NCBI GenBank assembly: GCA_031177985.1
Contig: JAPSJW010000007.1
Coordinates: forward strand, 95,346-159,345
DNA: 64,000 nucleotides
Source: Microbacteriaceae bacterium
Lineage (GTDB): Bacteria > Actinomycetota > Actinomycetes > Actinomycetales > Microbacteriaceae
Direction of reading: 5' to 3'
Shown: piece by piece, positions 42,125-53,169 of the stretch
Position numbering within the stretch: position 1 is the stretch's first letter
Layout of the letters: each line of letters begins with the position of its first letter
The notes under the pieces: model-generated
The model's input: only the letters and a program-made list of their open reading frames with translations
Databases searched by the model: none
What the model was told of the DNA's origin: nothing
Translations under genes and position numbers: made by a program

Positions 42125-43639
42125 TCAGCGCTTGCGGCGCTCGCGCACTCGCATGTTGACGTTGATGGGCGTGCCCTCGAAGCCGTAGATCTCGCGCAGG
42201 CGACGCGTGACGAAGCGACGGTATTGCGGGTCGAGGAAGGCCGAGGTGAACAGCACGAACGTCGGCGGACGGGTCGCCGCCTGCGTCGCGAACAGGATGC
42301 GCGGCTGCTTGCCGCTGCGCACCGGGTGCGGGTGCTCGGCGACGAGCTCCGCGATGAGGGCGTTGAGCTTGCCGGTCGGAATCCGCTTGTCCCAGCTGTC
42401 GAGCGCCGTCTCGAGGGCGGGCACGAGCTTCTCGAGGTGACGCCCGGTCTTCGCGGAGATGTTGACGCGCGGCGCCCAGGACACGTGCGAGAGGTCCTGC
42501 TCGATCTCCCGCTCAAGGTAGGTGCGGCGCTCGTCGTCGAGCAGGTCCCACTTGTTGAACGCCAGCACGAGCGCGCGCCCCGACTCGAGCACGAGGTCGA
42601 TGATCTTGAGGTCCTGCACGCTGATCGGCGCGGTGACGTCGAGGATGACGACCGCGACCTCGGCCCGCTCGAGCGCGGCGGAGGTGCGGAGCGTCGCGTA
42701 GAAGTCCGCGCCCTGGCTGAGGTGCACCCGGCGACGGATGCCGGCCGTGTCGATGAAGCGCCAGTACTTGCCCTTGATCTCCACCTGCTCGTCGACCGGA
42801 TCGCGGGTGGTGCCGGCGAGCTCGTTGACGACGACCCGCTCCTCCCCCGCCGTCTTGTTGAGCAGGCTCGACTTGCCGACGTTCGGTCGTCCGAGGATCG
42901 CGACACGGCGAGGCCCTCCGACCTCCTCCTTCGCGACCGCAGACACCTTCGGCAGCACCCTGAGCACCTGATCGAGCAGGTCGGCGACACCGCGGCCGTG
43001 CAGAGCGGAGACGGGCCACGGCTGGTCGAGGCCGAGCCCCCACAGCTCGTGGATGTACGGCTCCTGCGCCGCGTCGTCGACCTTGTTGGCGACCAGCATC
43101 ACGGGCTTGTCGGTGCCGCGCAGCATCCGCACGACGTGCTCGTCGGTGGCCGTCGCACCCACGGTGGCGTCGACGACGAAGAGCACCGCGTCGGCGAGGT
43201 CGATCGCTACCTCGGCCTGGGCGGCCACGGAGGCGTTGATGCCCTTGGCATCGGGTTCCCACCCGCCGGTGTCGACGATCGTGAACTTGCGGTCGTTCCA
43301 CTCCGCCTTGTAGTTCACTCGGTCGCGGGTGACGCCCGGGGTGTCCTGCACGACTGCCTCGCGGCGACCGAGGATGCGGTTGACGAGCGCCGACTTGCCG
43401 ACGTTCGGGCGCCCCACGATCGCGAGCACCGGCAGCGCCGGCAGGAAGGTGATGCCGTCTTCGCCCTCGTCGACGCTCTCGAGGAGTTCGAGGTCCTCCT
43501 CGTCGAGCTCGTAGTCGGCGAGCCCGGCGCGCAGCGCTTCGGCGCGCTTCTCCGCGACGTCGGCGTCGATCGAGGCGACGCGCTCGGCGAGCCCCTCGTC
43601 GTACTCGGGGATCTCGAAGTCGTCGTCGAGGTCGGCCAT
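42125..43639 (-). CDS. der: GTPase Der (EngA), ribosome assembly
   Basis: The product has 504 residues with two consecutive GTPase domains: [11 protein letters not shown] with DTPG and NKVD, then [11 protein letters not shown] with NKWD, and a KH-like C-terminus. It acts in 50S subunit maturation. The acidic N-terminal extension of about 65 residues is typical of actinobacterial Der. GGAAGGA lies before the ATG. It starts the block syntenic with Rv1713-Rv1691. Confidence 0.97.
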   Translation of the reverse strand: MADLDDDFEIPEYDEGLAERVASIDADVAEKRAEALRAGLADYELDEEDLELLESVDEGEDGITFLPALPVLAIVGRPNVGKSALVNRILGRREAVVQDTPGVTRDRVNYKAEWNDRKFTIVDTGGWEPDAKGINASVAAQAEVAIDLADAVLFVVDATVGATATDEHVVRMLRGTDKPVMLVANKVDDAAQEPYIHELWGLGLDQPWPVSALHGRGVADLLDQVLRVLPKVSAVAKEEVGGPRRVAILGRPNVGKSSLLNKTAGEERVVVNELAGTTRDPVDEQVEIKGKYWRFIDTAGIRRRVHLSQGADFYATLRTSAALERAEVAVVILDVTAPISVQDLKIIDLVLESGRALVLAFNKWDLLDDERRTYLEREIEQDLSHVSWAPRVNISAKTGRHLEKLVPALETALDSWDKRIPTGKLNALIAELVAEHPHPVRSGKQPRILFATQAATRPPTFVLFTSAFLDPQYRRFVTRRLREIYGFEGTPINVNMRVRERRKR

Positions 43640-43663
43640 GGGAAGTCCTTCCGGTGTCCGCTC

Positions 43664-44332
43664 CTACTGCACGCGCGAGCGGACGAAGTCTGCGACCACC
43701 TGAACGGTCGCGTCGAAGTCGATGTCGGTCGAGTCGATCAGCGTGACGCCGTCCGCCGCCGTCATGAAGTCGACGACCTGGCGGTCTTTCGCGTCGCGTT
43801 CGCTGAGCTGCTTCGCCGTCGCCTCAGCGGACTGCGTGGTCAGCTCCGCCGACCGACGAGCCATTCTAACGTCTTCGCTGGCGGTGAGCAGGATGCGGGC
43901 GTCGGCATGCGGCGCGACGACGGTCGTGATGTCTCGACCCTCGACCACGATGCCGGGCTTTCGAGCCGCCTCGATCGTCTCCCGGAACCAGCGGATGAGA
44001 TGCTCGCGCACCCCGGGGATGCGGGCGATCGCGCTCACCACGCCGGTCACGCGCGGCTCGCGGATGTCGGGCGTGATGTCCTCGCCGCCGACGCGTACGA
44101 AGTAGTAGTCGGGGTCGGTGCCGATCGCGAGGTCGAGCCCGGGCAGCGTGCCGAGCACCTCCTCGGGCACCTCGACGTCGATGCCCTCGTCGAGGGCGTG
44201 CCAGGCGAGCGCCCGGTAGGCGGCTCCGGTGTCGAGGTACTCGTAGCCGAGCGTGCGAGCGACGGCCTTGCTCACGCTCGACTTGCCGCTGCCGGCCGGT
44301 CCGTCGATCGCGACGACGACGGGTGAGGTCAT
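43664..44332 (-). CDS. cmk: Cytidylate kinase
   Basis: The product has 222 residues. The P-loop is [15 protein letters not shown] (9-23), then [10 protein letters not shown] and EGRDITTVV. It phosphorylates CMP and dCMP. The ATG overlaps the stop of the prephenate dehydrogenase gene (ATGA). Confidence 0.96.
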   Translation of the reverse strand: MTSPVVVAIDGPAGSGKSSVSKAVARTLGYEYLDTGAAYRALAWHALDEGIDVEVPEEVLGTLPGLDLAIGTDPDYYFVRVGGEDITPDIREPRVTGVVSAIARIPGVREHLIRWFRETIEAARKPGIVVEGRDITTVVAPHADARILLTASEDVRMARRSAELTTQSAEATAKQLSERDAKDRQVVDFMTAADGVTLIDSTDIDFDATVQVVADFVRSRVQ

Positions 44333-45414
44333 GCGAATGCTCCAGCGATAGTCCAGCCGCCCGCCTCGAGGTGGGCGAGCAGTCGAGCCTCCGCCTCCGG
44401 CAGCACGGAGATCTCGGCGAGACCCACCTGCGCACCCGGCGAGTGCTCGAGCCTCAAGTCTTCCATGTTGACGCCGGCCTCCCCGATCTCGGTGAGGAGG
44501 CGCGCGAGCTCGCCCGGCTGGTCCCGCACGAGCACGACGAGCTGACTGAACCGCCGCGAGGTGCCGTGCTTGCCGGGGATGCGGGAGACGCCCACGTTGC
44601 CGCCCGCGAGCTCCTCGGCGATGGCGCGCCGGGCGCCGGGGGCGTCGGGCGCCTCGAGCGCGGCGATGACGTGCTCGAGGTCGTTCCGGTACTCGCGGAG
44701 GACCTCGACGACGGGTCCGGCGTTCGCCCCGAGGATCTGCACCCACAGCTCCGGATCGCTCGACGCGATCCGGGTGGTGTCGCGAAGCCCCTGCCCCGCG
44801 AGCGAGACCGAGTTCTCGGGCGCCTCTGCCAGTCTGCGGGCCAGCAGCGACGACACCACCTGCGGCACGTGGGAGACGAGCGCGACGCTCGCGTCGTGCT
44901 CGTCGGCGCTCATCACGACCGGGATCGCGCCGAGGTCGAGCGCGAGGTCCTCGATCGCGCGACGCTGGGCATCCGTCGTCGCCGCGTGCGGGGTGATCAC
45001 CCAGGGGCGTCCGAGGAACAGGTCCGCGCGTGCGGAGATCGCGCCGCCCCGTTCGCGCCCGGCCATCGGGTGGCCGCCGAGGTAGCGGCTGACGTCGGCG
45101 CCCGCGTCGCGCAGCTCGTCGAGGATGGCGGACTTCACGCTCGCGACATCCGTCACGAGCGCGCCGGGGTGCTTCGCGAGCTCGGCCGCCACGACCTCGG
45201 CCGTGAGGTCGGGCGGAACGGCGACCACGACGAGTCCCGGCGCGTCGCCGGGCCTCGCTCGGCGTCCGGCGCCGTAGTCGACCGCCAGGGTGAGCGTCGC
45301 GCGGGATGCGTCGTCGAGAACCACGTCGACTCCCTGCGTCGCGAGCGCGTGGCCGACGCTCGCCCCCAGCAGGCCCGCCCCGACGATCCGCACGGTGCCG
45401 GTGGTGCGACTCAT
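44329..45414 (-). CDS. tyrA: Prephenate dehydrogenase with C-terminal ACT domain
   Basis: The product has 361 residues. The NAD site is [13 protein letters not shown] (9-21), and [12 protein letters not shown] contains the catalytic histidine region. The ACT domain (about 290-345; [20 protein letters not shown]) gives feedback control, probably by tyrosine. It converts prephenate to 4-hydroxyphenylpyruvate. Overlaps both neighbours by four bases. Confidence 0.94.
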   Translation of the reverse strand: MSRTTGTVRIVGAGLLGASVGHALATQGVDVVLDDASRATLTLAVDYGAGRRARPGDAPGLVVVAVPPDLTAEVVAAELAKHPGALVTDVASVKSAILDELRDAGADVSRYLGGHPMAGRERGGAISARADLFLGRPWVITPHAATTDAQRRAIEDLALDLGAIPVVMSADEHDASVALVSHVPQVVSSLLARRLAEAPENSVSLAGQGLRDTTRIASSDPELWVQILGANAGPVVEVLREYRNDLEHVIAALEAPDAPGARRAIAEELAGGNVGVSRIPGKHGTSRRFSQLVVLVRDQPGELARLLTEIGEAGVNMEDLRLEHSPGAQVGLAEISVLPEAEARLLAHLEAGGWTIAGAFA

Positions 45415-46214
45415 CGGCGGCCCTTGCGCGGAGCGGTAGGTGCCTGCTTGTCGTCCGTGCGGGAAAGGGTCAGCAGCTGCCGCAGCTCGTCCTGGGTGAG
45501 TTCGCGGATCCCGCCGACGGGCAGGTTGCCGATGTGCAGTGGACCGAACTGTCGCCGCACGAGCTCGAGCACGGGATGCCCGACGGCGTCGAGCATGCGC
45601 CGCACGATGCGGTTGCGTCCGGAGTGCAGGGTCAGCTCGACCATGCTCGAGCCCTTCGAGGAGTCGAGCAGCTTCGCCTTGTCGGCGGCGATCGGACCGT
45701 CATCGAGCTCGATGCCCTTCCGCAGAGTCTGGATCGTCTGCGGGGTCACCGCACCCTGCACCTTCGCCACATACGTCTTCGTCACCCCGAACGACGGATG
45801 CGCGAGCACGTGAGCGAGGTCGCCGTCGTTGGTGAGCACGAGGAGTCCGGACGTCTCGGCATCCAGTCGGCCGACATTGAAGAGCCGCTCCTCGTAGCCG
45901 GCGACGAAGCGCGAGAGGTCGTCTCGCCCGCGGTCGTCGCTCATCGAGCTCACGACTCCCGTCGGCTTGTTGAGCATCAGGTAGCGCTTACTGGTGTCGA
46001 GCTGCACCGCGACGCCGTCCACCGCCACCTTGGCGGTCGGCGGCACACGGGTGCCGAGCTCGGTGACGATCTCACCGTCGACTGACACGCGGCCCTGCTG
46101 GATGAGGATCTCCGACGCCCGGCGCGAGGCGACCCCCGCCGCGGCGAGCACCTTCTGCAGCCGCTCTCCCTCGACGCTCGGGTCGTAGCCGAGCTCGTCG
46201 CGTTCAGCGGGCAT
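45411..46214 (-). CDS. rluB: Pseudouridine synthase RluB-like
   Basis: The product has 267 residues. An N-terminal S4 domain (about 14-65; [19 protein letters not shown]) precedes the synthase domain with the catalytic aspartate in [19 protein letters not shown]. It modifies 23S rRNA near position 2605. The ATG at 46214 lies 11 bases inside the end of scpB. Confidence 0.95.
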   Translation of the reverse strand: MPAERDELGYDPSVEGERLQKVLAAAGVASRRASEILIQQGRVSVDGEIVTELGTRVPPTAKVAVDGVAVQLDTSKRYLMLNKPTGVVSSMSDDRGRDDLSRFVAGYEERLFNVGRLDAETSGLLVLTNDGDLAHVLAHPSFGVTKTYVAKVQGAVTPQTIQTLRKGIELDDGPIAADKAKLLDSSKGSSMVELTLHSGRNRIVRRMLDAVGHPVLELVRRQFGPLHIGNLPVGGIRELTQDELRQLLTLSRTDDKQAPTAPRKGRR

Positions 46215-46758
46215 CGTCGAATCCTTCCGCGCCGTCTTCGAGCAGCGGCGACAGCGGCGGCAGCTCGTCGAGCGAGTTGATGCCGAGCTGCTGCAGCAGC
46301 AGGTCGGTCGTGGCGTAGTGGATGGCGCCCGTCTCGGAGTCGGTGAAGGCCTCGGTGATGAGCCCCCGGCCGAGCAGGGTTCGCACGACCGAGTCGACGT
46401 TGACTGCACGGATCGAGGCGACCGCACCGCGGCTGATGGGCTGCTTATAGGCGATCACCGCGAGCGTCTCGAGGGCTGCCTGCGAGAGCTTCGTGGGGTT
46501 CTGGGTGAGCACGAAGTCGGCGACCACGTCGTCGTAGTCGTCGCGCACGTACAGGCGCCAGCCTCCGCCGACCTCGCGCAGCTCGAAGCCGCGTCGCGGG
46601 CCGCCGGCCTCGCCGTCGTAGTCGGCGACGAGCCGCTCGATCGACTGCCGCACCGCCGGAACAGCAGCGGACAGCGCGGTCGCGAGACTCACGAGGGACA
46701 GCGGCTCGTCGGCGATCATCAGGATCGCCTCGATGCGCCGCTCGAGCTCAGTTTCCAT
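46204..46758 (-). CDS. scpB: Segregation and condensation protein B
   Basis: The product has 184 residues, the ScpB winged-helix pair (ERRIEAILMIADEPLSL, LSQAALETLAVIAYKQPISR, LLGRGLITEAF). With ScpA it forms the kleisin-Kite part of the SMC condensin. It overlaps scpA by 11 bases. Confidence 0.95.
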   Translation of the reverse strand: METELERRIEAILMIADEPLSLVSLATALSAAVPAVRQSIERLVADYDGEAGGPRRGFELREVGGGWRLYVRDDYDDVVADFVLTQNPTKLSQAALETLAVIAYKQPISRGAVASIRAVNVDSVVRTLLGRGLITEAFTDSETGAIHYATTDLLLQQLGINSLDELPPLSPLLEDGAEGFDDAR

Positions 46759-47609
46759 AGTCGGTTCCGAGGCTAGCGAGACTCTCCTCCGACCACGACT
46801 CGGCGGTCCAGCGCAGCGTGAGCTCGCCGAGCGGCTCGAGCTGCTCGAAGGCGATCGTCGCGTGTCGATAGAGCTCGAGCACCGCGAGGAACCGGGCGAC
46901 CACGACGCCCTTCAGCTCCGCGCCCGCGATGAGCTGGCGGAAGGTCATGGGCTCACCGCGACGCAGCAGCGCGACGACATGCGCGGCCTGCTCGCGGATG
47001 CTCACGAGCGGCGCGTGCAGGTGGTCGAGCCCGACGCTCGGGATCTCCTTCGGCGCGAAGGCGAGCATCGCGAGTGCCGCGAAGTCCTGCAGCGACACCG
47101 TCCAGACGAGCTCGGGAGTGCGGGCCCGGTACTTCTCCTCGAGCCGCACGATGCGCGGATGCCGGCCGCCCTCCGAGTCGAACCGCTGCGAGAACCAGCC
47201 CGCCGCCTCCTTGAAGGCGCGGTACTGCAGCAGCCGGGCGAAGAGCAGGTCGCGCGCCTCGAGCAGCGCCACGTCCTCCGCGTCGACCAGCTCGCCGCGC
47301 GGCAGCAGTCCCGCGATCTTGAGGTCGAGCAGGGTCGCGGCGACCACGAGGAACTCGCTCGCCTGGTCGAGCTCCTCCTCGGAGTCGAGCCCCGCGAGGT
47401 AGGAGATGAACTCGTCGGTGATGGTGCTGAGCGCCAGATCCGTGATGTCGAGCTCGTGCTTGGCGATGAGGCTCAGCAGCAGGTCGAACGGTCCCTCGAA
47501 GCCCCGCACGGCGACGCGGAAGCGCTTCTCGCCCTCCTCCACCTCGCCGGCGCCGGCGACGGCATCCGTCTGGTCGGCGTCGACGGTGTCGACCGCGGGC
47601 GCGTCGCCG

Positions 47610-47626
<17 letters not shown>
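46748..47626 (-). CDS. scpA: Segregation and condensation protein A
   Basis: The product has 292 residues, the kleisin of SMC condensin. RFRVAVRGFEGPFDLLLSLI marks the SMC-neck-binding N-terminus, and the C-terminus has the SMC-head-binding winged helix. The GTG at 47626 overlaps the end of parA by 17 bases. Confidence 0.94.
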
Positions 47627-48512
<886 letters not shown>

Positions 48513-48518
48513 GCCGGA

Positions 48519-48524
48519 AGTCTA
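48519..48524 (-). promoter_or_regulatory. -10-like hexamer for the parA-scpA-scpB operon
   Basis: TAGACT on the minus strand, six bases before the ATG at 48512. Confidence 0.5.
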
Positions 48525-48608
48525 CGGCGGCCCTCGGAGGCGCCCCGGACGCGGCACGCGCGCCCCGCCGGGTTGGGGTGAAGCAGCGGTTGAAGGTTCG
48601 GTCGCGGC

Positions 48609-49250
48609 TCAGCCGGACGAGCGTCGAGCGTCGTGTGCGGCGATCGCGAGCTGGATGCGGTTGTCGAGCCCCAGCTTGAGCAGGGCGCTCGAGATGTGCG
48701 CCTTCACGCTGCCGAGCGAGAGGTAGAGCGCCGCAGCGATCTCGGGGTTCGCGAGCCCGTCGGCCACGGCGAAGGCGACCTCGCGCTCGCGGTCCGTGAG
48801 CGCCGAGAGATCCGGAGCAGGAGTGGCCTCTCGCGTGACGTGGGCGATCACCTGCTCGAGGACTCCTGGCGAGAGGATCGGCTCCCCCGCCGCCACGGCG
48901 CGCACCGCCCGCACGATCTCCTGCGGCGGGGTGTGCTTCAGCAGGAAGCCCTCGGCACCGGCCCGAAGGGCATCGAGCACGAGCTCGTCGCTGTGGAAGG
49001 TCGTGAGCACGATGACCGCGGTACGGTCGCCGGTCGCGCGAAGCGCGCGCAGAGCGGCGACGCCGTCCACCCGCGCCATCCGCACGTCGAGCAGCACCAC
49101 GTCCGGTGTCGAGCGCACGACCAGATCGCGCAGCGCATCACCATCGTCGCCCTCGTCGATGACCTGGAGGTCGTCGGCGCCGCCCAGCATGAGCCGCAGT
49201 CCCGACCGCACGAGGGGATCGTCGTCGACGATCGCGACGCGAACAGTCAT
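48609..49250 (-). CDS. NarL/LuxR-family response regulator
   Basis: The product has 213 residues. The receiver domain has acidic DDD at 9-11 and the phospho-acceptor D55 (VVLLDVRM). The LuxR HTH covers about 150-205 (LTDREREVAFAVADGLANPE). It is coupled to the sensor kinase gene (ATGA). The tandem sites at 50510-50544 are its probable target. Confidence 0.93.
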   Translation of the reverse strand: MTVRVAIVDDDPLVRSGLRLMLGGADDLQVIDEGDDGDALRDLVVRSTPDVVLLDVRMARVDGVAALRALRATGDRTAVIVLTTFHSDELVLDALRAGAEGFLLKHTPPQEIVRAVRAVAAGEPILSPGVLEQVIAHVTREATPAPDLSALTDREREVAFAVADGLANPEIAAALYLSLGSVKAHISSALLKLGLDNRIQLAIAAHDARRSSG

Positions 49251-50470
49251 CGCCGCTCCCGGCTGCTGAGAGGCAGTCTGGCCTCGACGATGAACTCGTC
49301 GCCGCGCACGCCGTACTCGAGCGTTCCGCCGTCCACGCCCACCCGCTCGGCGAGTCCGATCAGCCCCGACCGCGCCCCGGGGATCTCGCTCGGCGTCACG
49401 CCCACCGCGACGGGATTCGACACCCGCACGAGGGCGGACCGATCCTGCTCTCGCACCACGACACGCACCGCCACCCCGGGTGCATGCTTCCGCGCGTTCG
49501 TCAGAGCCTCCTGAACGACCCGGTACACCGTGCGCTGGCGCGACTCCGTCAACTGCAGGGCTGCCGGCTCGAGCGTCACCCGCTGTCCCGCGCGCCGCGC
49601 CTCCTCGGCGAGCGCCGGCAGGTCGCCGAGCAGCGGCTGGCGCCGAGCCGTCGGAAGCGGGTGGTCGTCGCTGCGCTCGTCCCTCAGCACGTCGAGCACA
49701 TCCCTGAGGTCGTCGATCGCGAGGTGGGCCGTGTCGCGGATCAGCGCCGCGGCGTCGTGGATCTCCTGCGGTTCCAGATCCCTGGACCCCGAAGCCGTGC
49801 GGTACTCGAGCGCGCCTGCGTGCACCGAGAGGAGGGAGATGCGGTGCGCCAGCACGTCATGCATCTCCCGTGCGATGCGCTCCCGCTCCGAGCGCCGCAC
49901 GCGAGCCAGTTCCGCCTCGAGACGCAGCCGCTCCGACTCCGCCGTGCGCCTCAGCCCCTCCAGGACGAGCCGCCGGGAGCGCACGAGGAGGCCTGCGCCG
50001 AGGACGACCGCGTAGAGCAGCGGGATCGTGATCACCCAGGTGACCCAGTCCATCCCCGGCACCGGCAGCAGCGCGTGATACGGCAGCGCGAGCACGACGT
50101 GCCCGATCGTGACGGCCACCGACTGCGTCGGCCGGGCGAACGCGCCCATCCGGTAGACCGCGACGAGCACCGCGAGCGCGGAGGTGGCCGCGAGCGTGCC
50201 CGGCACAACCACCAGGATGCCGACGAGCAGCGGATGCGAGCGCGTCCACCAGATGGAGAGCACGGCCACCAGTCCGAGCGCCCGGTCGATCGGCCAGAAC
50301 CACTCCGGCACGGAGGTCAGGACGCCGGGGGTGAAGCCGTAGAGCCCCCAGATGAGCAGCGCGAGCAGGAAGAAGGCGCCGTCGGAGGTCCACTGCGAGG
50401 GGGTGCGTCGCACGGCGAACGGGTTCCAGCCAGACGGATGCCGCGGCGCGGGCGCGATCGCGACATCCAT
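49247..50470 (-). CDS. Sensor histidine kinase (HisKA_3/DesK type)
   Basis: The product has 407 residues. Four to five membrane helices (about 32-165) without a large outside loop suggest sensing within the membrane. The HisKA_3 box is ERERIAREMHDVLAHRISLL with H204, followed by a HATPase domain with LTNARKHAPG. The ATG is six bases after TATCCT. It works with the response regulator at 48609. Confidence 0.93.
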   Translation of the reverse strand: MDVAIAPAPRHPSGWNPFAVRRTPSQWTSDGAFFLLALLIWGLYGFTPGVLTSVPEWFWPIDRALGLVAVLSIWWTRSHPLLVGILVVVPGTLAATSALAVLVAVYRMGAFARPTQSVAVTIGHVVLALPYHALLPVPGMDWVTWVITIPLLYAVVLGAGLLVRSRRLVLEGLRRTAESERLRLEAELARVRRSERERIAREMHDVLAHRISLLSVHAGALEYRTASGSRDLEPQEIHDAAALIRDTAHLAIDDLRDVLDVLRDERSDDHPLPTARRQPLLGDLPALAEEARRAGQRVTLEPAALQLTESRQRTVYRVVQEALTNARKHAPGVAVRVVVREQDRSALVRVSNPVAVGVTPSEIPGARSGLIGLAERVGVDGGTLEYGVRGDEFIVEARLPLSSRERR

Positions 50471-50476
50471 GCTCCG

Positions 50477-50482
50477 AGGATA
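50477..50482 (-). promoter_or_regulatory. -10-like hexamer for the sensor-kinase operon
   Basis: TATCCT on the minus strand, six bases before the ATG at 50470. Confidence 0.5.
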
Positions 50483-50509
50483 GGGAAGGCCCGACCGCTC
50501 GGGCACTGG

Positions 50510-50544
50510 TTCTGGCCGGACGGCCACGGCTTCTGACCGGTCGG
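50510..50544. promoter_or_regulatory. Tandem 14-bp direct repeat between kinase and ABC operons
   Basis: TTCTGGCCGGACGG (50510-50523) and TTCTGACCGGTCGG (50531-50544): 12 of 14 identical, exactly 21 bp (two helical turns) apart, in the 113-bp divergent region. This fits cooperative binding of the NarL-type regulator and control of both operons. Confidence 0.6.
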
Positions 50545-50583
50545 ACGAGGCGCCACCGGCACAGCGCCCAGGATGCTCGAGTC

Positions 50584-51363
50584 ATGATGACCCACGATGC
50601 GGCGACGGCCGCCTTCGAGCTGCGCGGACTGCGACGCGAGTTCGGCGACAAGCTCGCCGTCGACGATGTGAACCTGCGAGTGCCCCCTGGCTCCTTCTAC
50701 GGGCTGGTGGGGCCCAACGGGGCCGGCAAGACGACGGCGCTCTCGATGGCCGTGGGGCTGCTGCGCCCGAGCGCGGGCACGGCCTATGTCGACGGCATCG
50801 ACGTCTGGGACGACCCGGTCGAGGCGAAGCGACACCTCGGGGTGCTGCCCGACGGTCTCGCCCTCCCTGAGCGCCTGACCGGCGGTGAGCTGCTCACCTA
50901 CTGGGGACGCTTCCGGGGAATGGAGCGCGCGACGGTGGCGGCGCGCACCGCCGAGCTGCTGCGGGTGCTGGAGCTCGAGGAGGCTGAACGACTCGGCACC
51001 CTGGTCGGCGAGTACTCCACCGGGATGCGCAAGAAGATCGGCCTCGCGACGGCCCTCCTGCACACGCCGAGCGTGCTCGTGCTCGATGAGCCGTACGAGG
51101 CCGTCGATCCCGTCTCGGCGAGGGTGCTCACCGGCATCCTGCGCCGGTTCACGGCGGCGGGCGGGTCGATCGTGCTCTCCAGCCACGTCATGCCGCTCGT
51201 CGAGCAGCTCTGCGACCGGGTCGCCATCATCGCCGACGGCAGGGTCGTCGCAGACGGGACGCTCGACGAGGTGCGCGCCGGCTCGACGCTCGACGACCGG
51301 TTCGTCGAGCTCGTCGGCTCTGCCGACCTGCAGGAAGGGGACCTGACGTGGATCGGCTCCTGA
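50584..51363 (+). CDS. ABC transporter ATP-binding protein
   Basis: The product has 259 residues. Walker A GPNGAGKTTALS, signature YSTGMRKKIGLA, Walker B VLVLDEPYEAVD and the switch SSHV are all present. It is the CcmA/drug-export type. It works with the permease encoded 16 bases before its end. CAGGAT lies nine bases before the first ATG. Confidence 0.94.
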   Translation: MMTHDAATAAFELRGLRREFGDKLAVDDVNLRVPPGSFYGLVGPNGAGKTTALSMAVGLLRPSAGTAYVDGIDVWDDPVEAKRHLGVLPDGLALPERLTGGELLTYWGRFRGMERATVAARTAELLRVLELEEAERLGTLVGEYSTGMRKKIGLATALLHTPSVLVLDEPYEAVDPVSARVLTGILRRFTAAGGSIVLSSHVMPLVEQLCDRVAIIADGRVVADGTLDEVRAGSTLDDRFVELVGSADLQEGDLTWIGS

Positions 51364-53039
51364 TCTCCCTCAAGTTCACGATGCTGCGGCACAGCAGTCT
51401 GGGGTTGCGCGGTATCGGCTGGGTCCTGGGCGCCCTCTTCGTCGTCGCCACCTGGACCGCCGCCGTCCTGGCGGCACCCGAGGCGCGTCACGATGTCCTG
51501 ACCCTCGCCTTCGCACTGTGGGCAGCCGGTGCCGCTCTCGGCCCGGTGCTCCTCAGCGGACGCAGCGTGCTGCAGCCCGGCTACTTCGCGCTCCTCCCGC
51601 TGCGGTCGGCGGAGGTGGGGCGTGGCCTGCTGATGAGTGTCTTCGTCAGCATCGCCTCCGGTTTCGTGCTGCTCGCCTTCGCGGCCGCTCTCGTGCCCGC
51701 GTTCCTCGGCGGACCGGGAGCGGTCCTGGTCGCGCTCGTCGGCGCGCCGCTCACCTGGGTACTCGCCATCACCGCATCGCGGCTCGTCTTCGGACTGCTC
51801 GGTGCGGCGATGCGCTCGAAGGTCGGCGTCGAGATCGCTGCCATCCAGTTCGGGCTCATGTTCGCGGGCATGTTCACCGGCTGGATGATCGTGCAGGTCG
51901 TCGTGGAATCCGTGCCCCGGCTGCTCACCGTCGGCATCCCCGCCCCCGCGCTCACCGCCGTGCTCGACGCGCTTCCCACCTCCTGGGTCGTGCTCGCCGT
52001 CGAAGCAGCGGCCTCCGGCGACCTGCTCGGCGCTCTCGCCCCGCTCGGCGCCCTGGTGCTGCTCGACGGCGTGCTGCTGGCCATCACCATCCCTCTTCTC
52101 GCCCCCCGCCCGACGGCGGCCGCCCGTTCCCGGCGTGCACGCCCTCGATCGGTCGGGTGGGTCGCAGGCGGCGGCCTGCTGCCCGCGACCCCGACCGGAG
52201 CGGTGATCGCGAAGGAGCTGCGTCAGTGGTGGAGGGACCCGTGGCGAGCCCTCGAACTGCGCACCGGAGTCTGGACCGGACTCACCATCGGACTCATCGC
52301 GCTGATCAGCGGCACCTACTCGCCGCTGTCCGCCTTCGCGGGACTGATCGTCGCGTTCATGCTGGGACTCAGCGCCTGCAACCTCTACGGACAGGACGGC
52401 TCGGCCGTGTGGCAGACGATCGTCGGGGAAAACGACGGCTCGGTGCGCGCAGATGTCCGCGGTCGGCAGTGGGCCGCCGTGCTGCTGTTCCTGCCCCAGG
52501 CGCTCCTGCTCTCGGCGATCTTCGTGGCGCTCAGCGGTCAGTGGTGGACGATCCCGGTGCTCGCCGCCGCTCTCCCGGCCACGATCGGCGCCGCGAGCGG
52601 GGCGGCGATCCTGACCAGCGCGGTCGGAGTCTCCCCCGGTGTCGACCCGCGGTTGCGGGTGGGACCGAACGATGCGAACGGGAACATCGGCCTGCACGTC
52701 TGGGTGGTGATCCTGCTCATCACGATCGGAGTCGCCCCGACCGGCGCAGCGATCGCCGCCACGGTCATCTGGCCGTCCACGGCCTCCGTCGTCCTCGCCG
52801 TCATCGTCGGCGTCCTCAACGGCGTGGGAGCAGCCTGGTTCCTCGGGTCACTCGCGATCGGCTACCTGCAGGGACGGATGCCGGACGTCTACTCGCGCAT
52901 CCGCTACGCCCGCATCTTCCGGGAGAAGAGCGAAGGCATCCTCGGGTCGATCGAGAACGCGACGCTGCTGGGCGAGCAGAAGCTCGCGGAGCAGAAGAAG
53001 AAGGAACGCGAGGAGCGCATCAAGGCCGCCGCCCGGTGA
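51348..53039 (+). CDS. ABC transporter permease (large, unknown substrate)
   Basis: The product has 563 residues and about 12 hydrophobic segments in two halves, with a soluble charged C-terminal tail (LAEQKKKEREERIKAA). No solute-binding protein is encoded, so export or membrane homeostasis is likely. The GTG at 51348 overlaps the ATPase gene and has GGAAGGGGA upstream. With the divergent kinase/regulator pair it resembles BceAB- or LiaFSR-like stress modules, but the substrate is unknown. Confidence 0.88.
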   Translation: MDRLLISLKFTMLRHSSLGLRGIGWVLGALFVVATWTAAVLAAPEARHDVLTLAFALWAAGAALGPVLLSGRSVLQPGYFALLPLRSAEVGRGLLMSVFVSIASGFVLLAFAAALVPAFLGGPGAVLVALVGAPLTWVLAITASRLVFGLLGAAMRSKVGVEIAAIQFGLMFAGMFTGWMIVQVVVESVPRLLTVGIPAPALTAVLDALPTSWVVLAVEAAASGDLLGALAPLGALVLLDGVLLAITIPLLAPRPTAAARSRRARPRSVGWVAGGGLLPATPTGAVIAKELRQWWRDPWRALELRTGVWTGLTIGLIALISGTYSPLSAFAGLIVAFMLGLSACNLYGQDGSAVWQTIVGENDGSVRADVRGRQWAAVLLFLPQALLLSAIFVALSGQWWTIPVLAAALPATIGAASGAAILTSAVGVSPGVDPRLRVGPNDANGNIGLHVWVVILLITIGVAPTGAAIAATVIWPSTASVVLAVIVGVLNGVGAAWFLGSLAIGYLQGRMPDVYSRIRYARIFREKSEGILGSIENATLLGEQKLAEQKKKEREERIKAAAR

Positions 53040-53045
53040 CGTGAC

Positions 53046-53068
53046 CCGACGAAGCACAGCTTCGTCGG
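53046..53068 (+). terminator. Hairpin terminator after the ABC permease gene
   Basis: CCGACGAAGC, ACA, GCTTCGTCGG: 10-bp perfect stem, starting seven bases after the stop codon. Confidence 0.65.
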
Positions 53069-53073
53069 CGCTG

Positions 53074-53169
53074 GCGTCGCGGCGACGACACGTCGGTGTC
53101 GTCGCTCCTAGCTCCAGCGCGCTGCGTCGCGGCGACGACACGTCGGTGTCGTCGCTCCTAGCTCCAGCG
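53074..53169. repeat. 46-bp exact tandem duplication (period 50 bp) spanning the xerD stop and its terminator
   Basis: Positions 53074-53119 and 53124-53169 are identical. Each copy contains the hairpin GCGACGACAC-GTCG-GTGTCGTCGC (53082-53105 and 53132-53155) and the last 12 bases of xerD (Arg-Trp-Ser-stop). The inner copy is the real end of xerD; the outer one is a duplicate that gives a second terminator. Confidence 0.95.
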
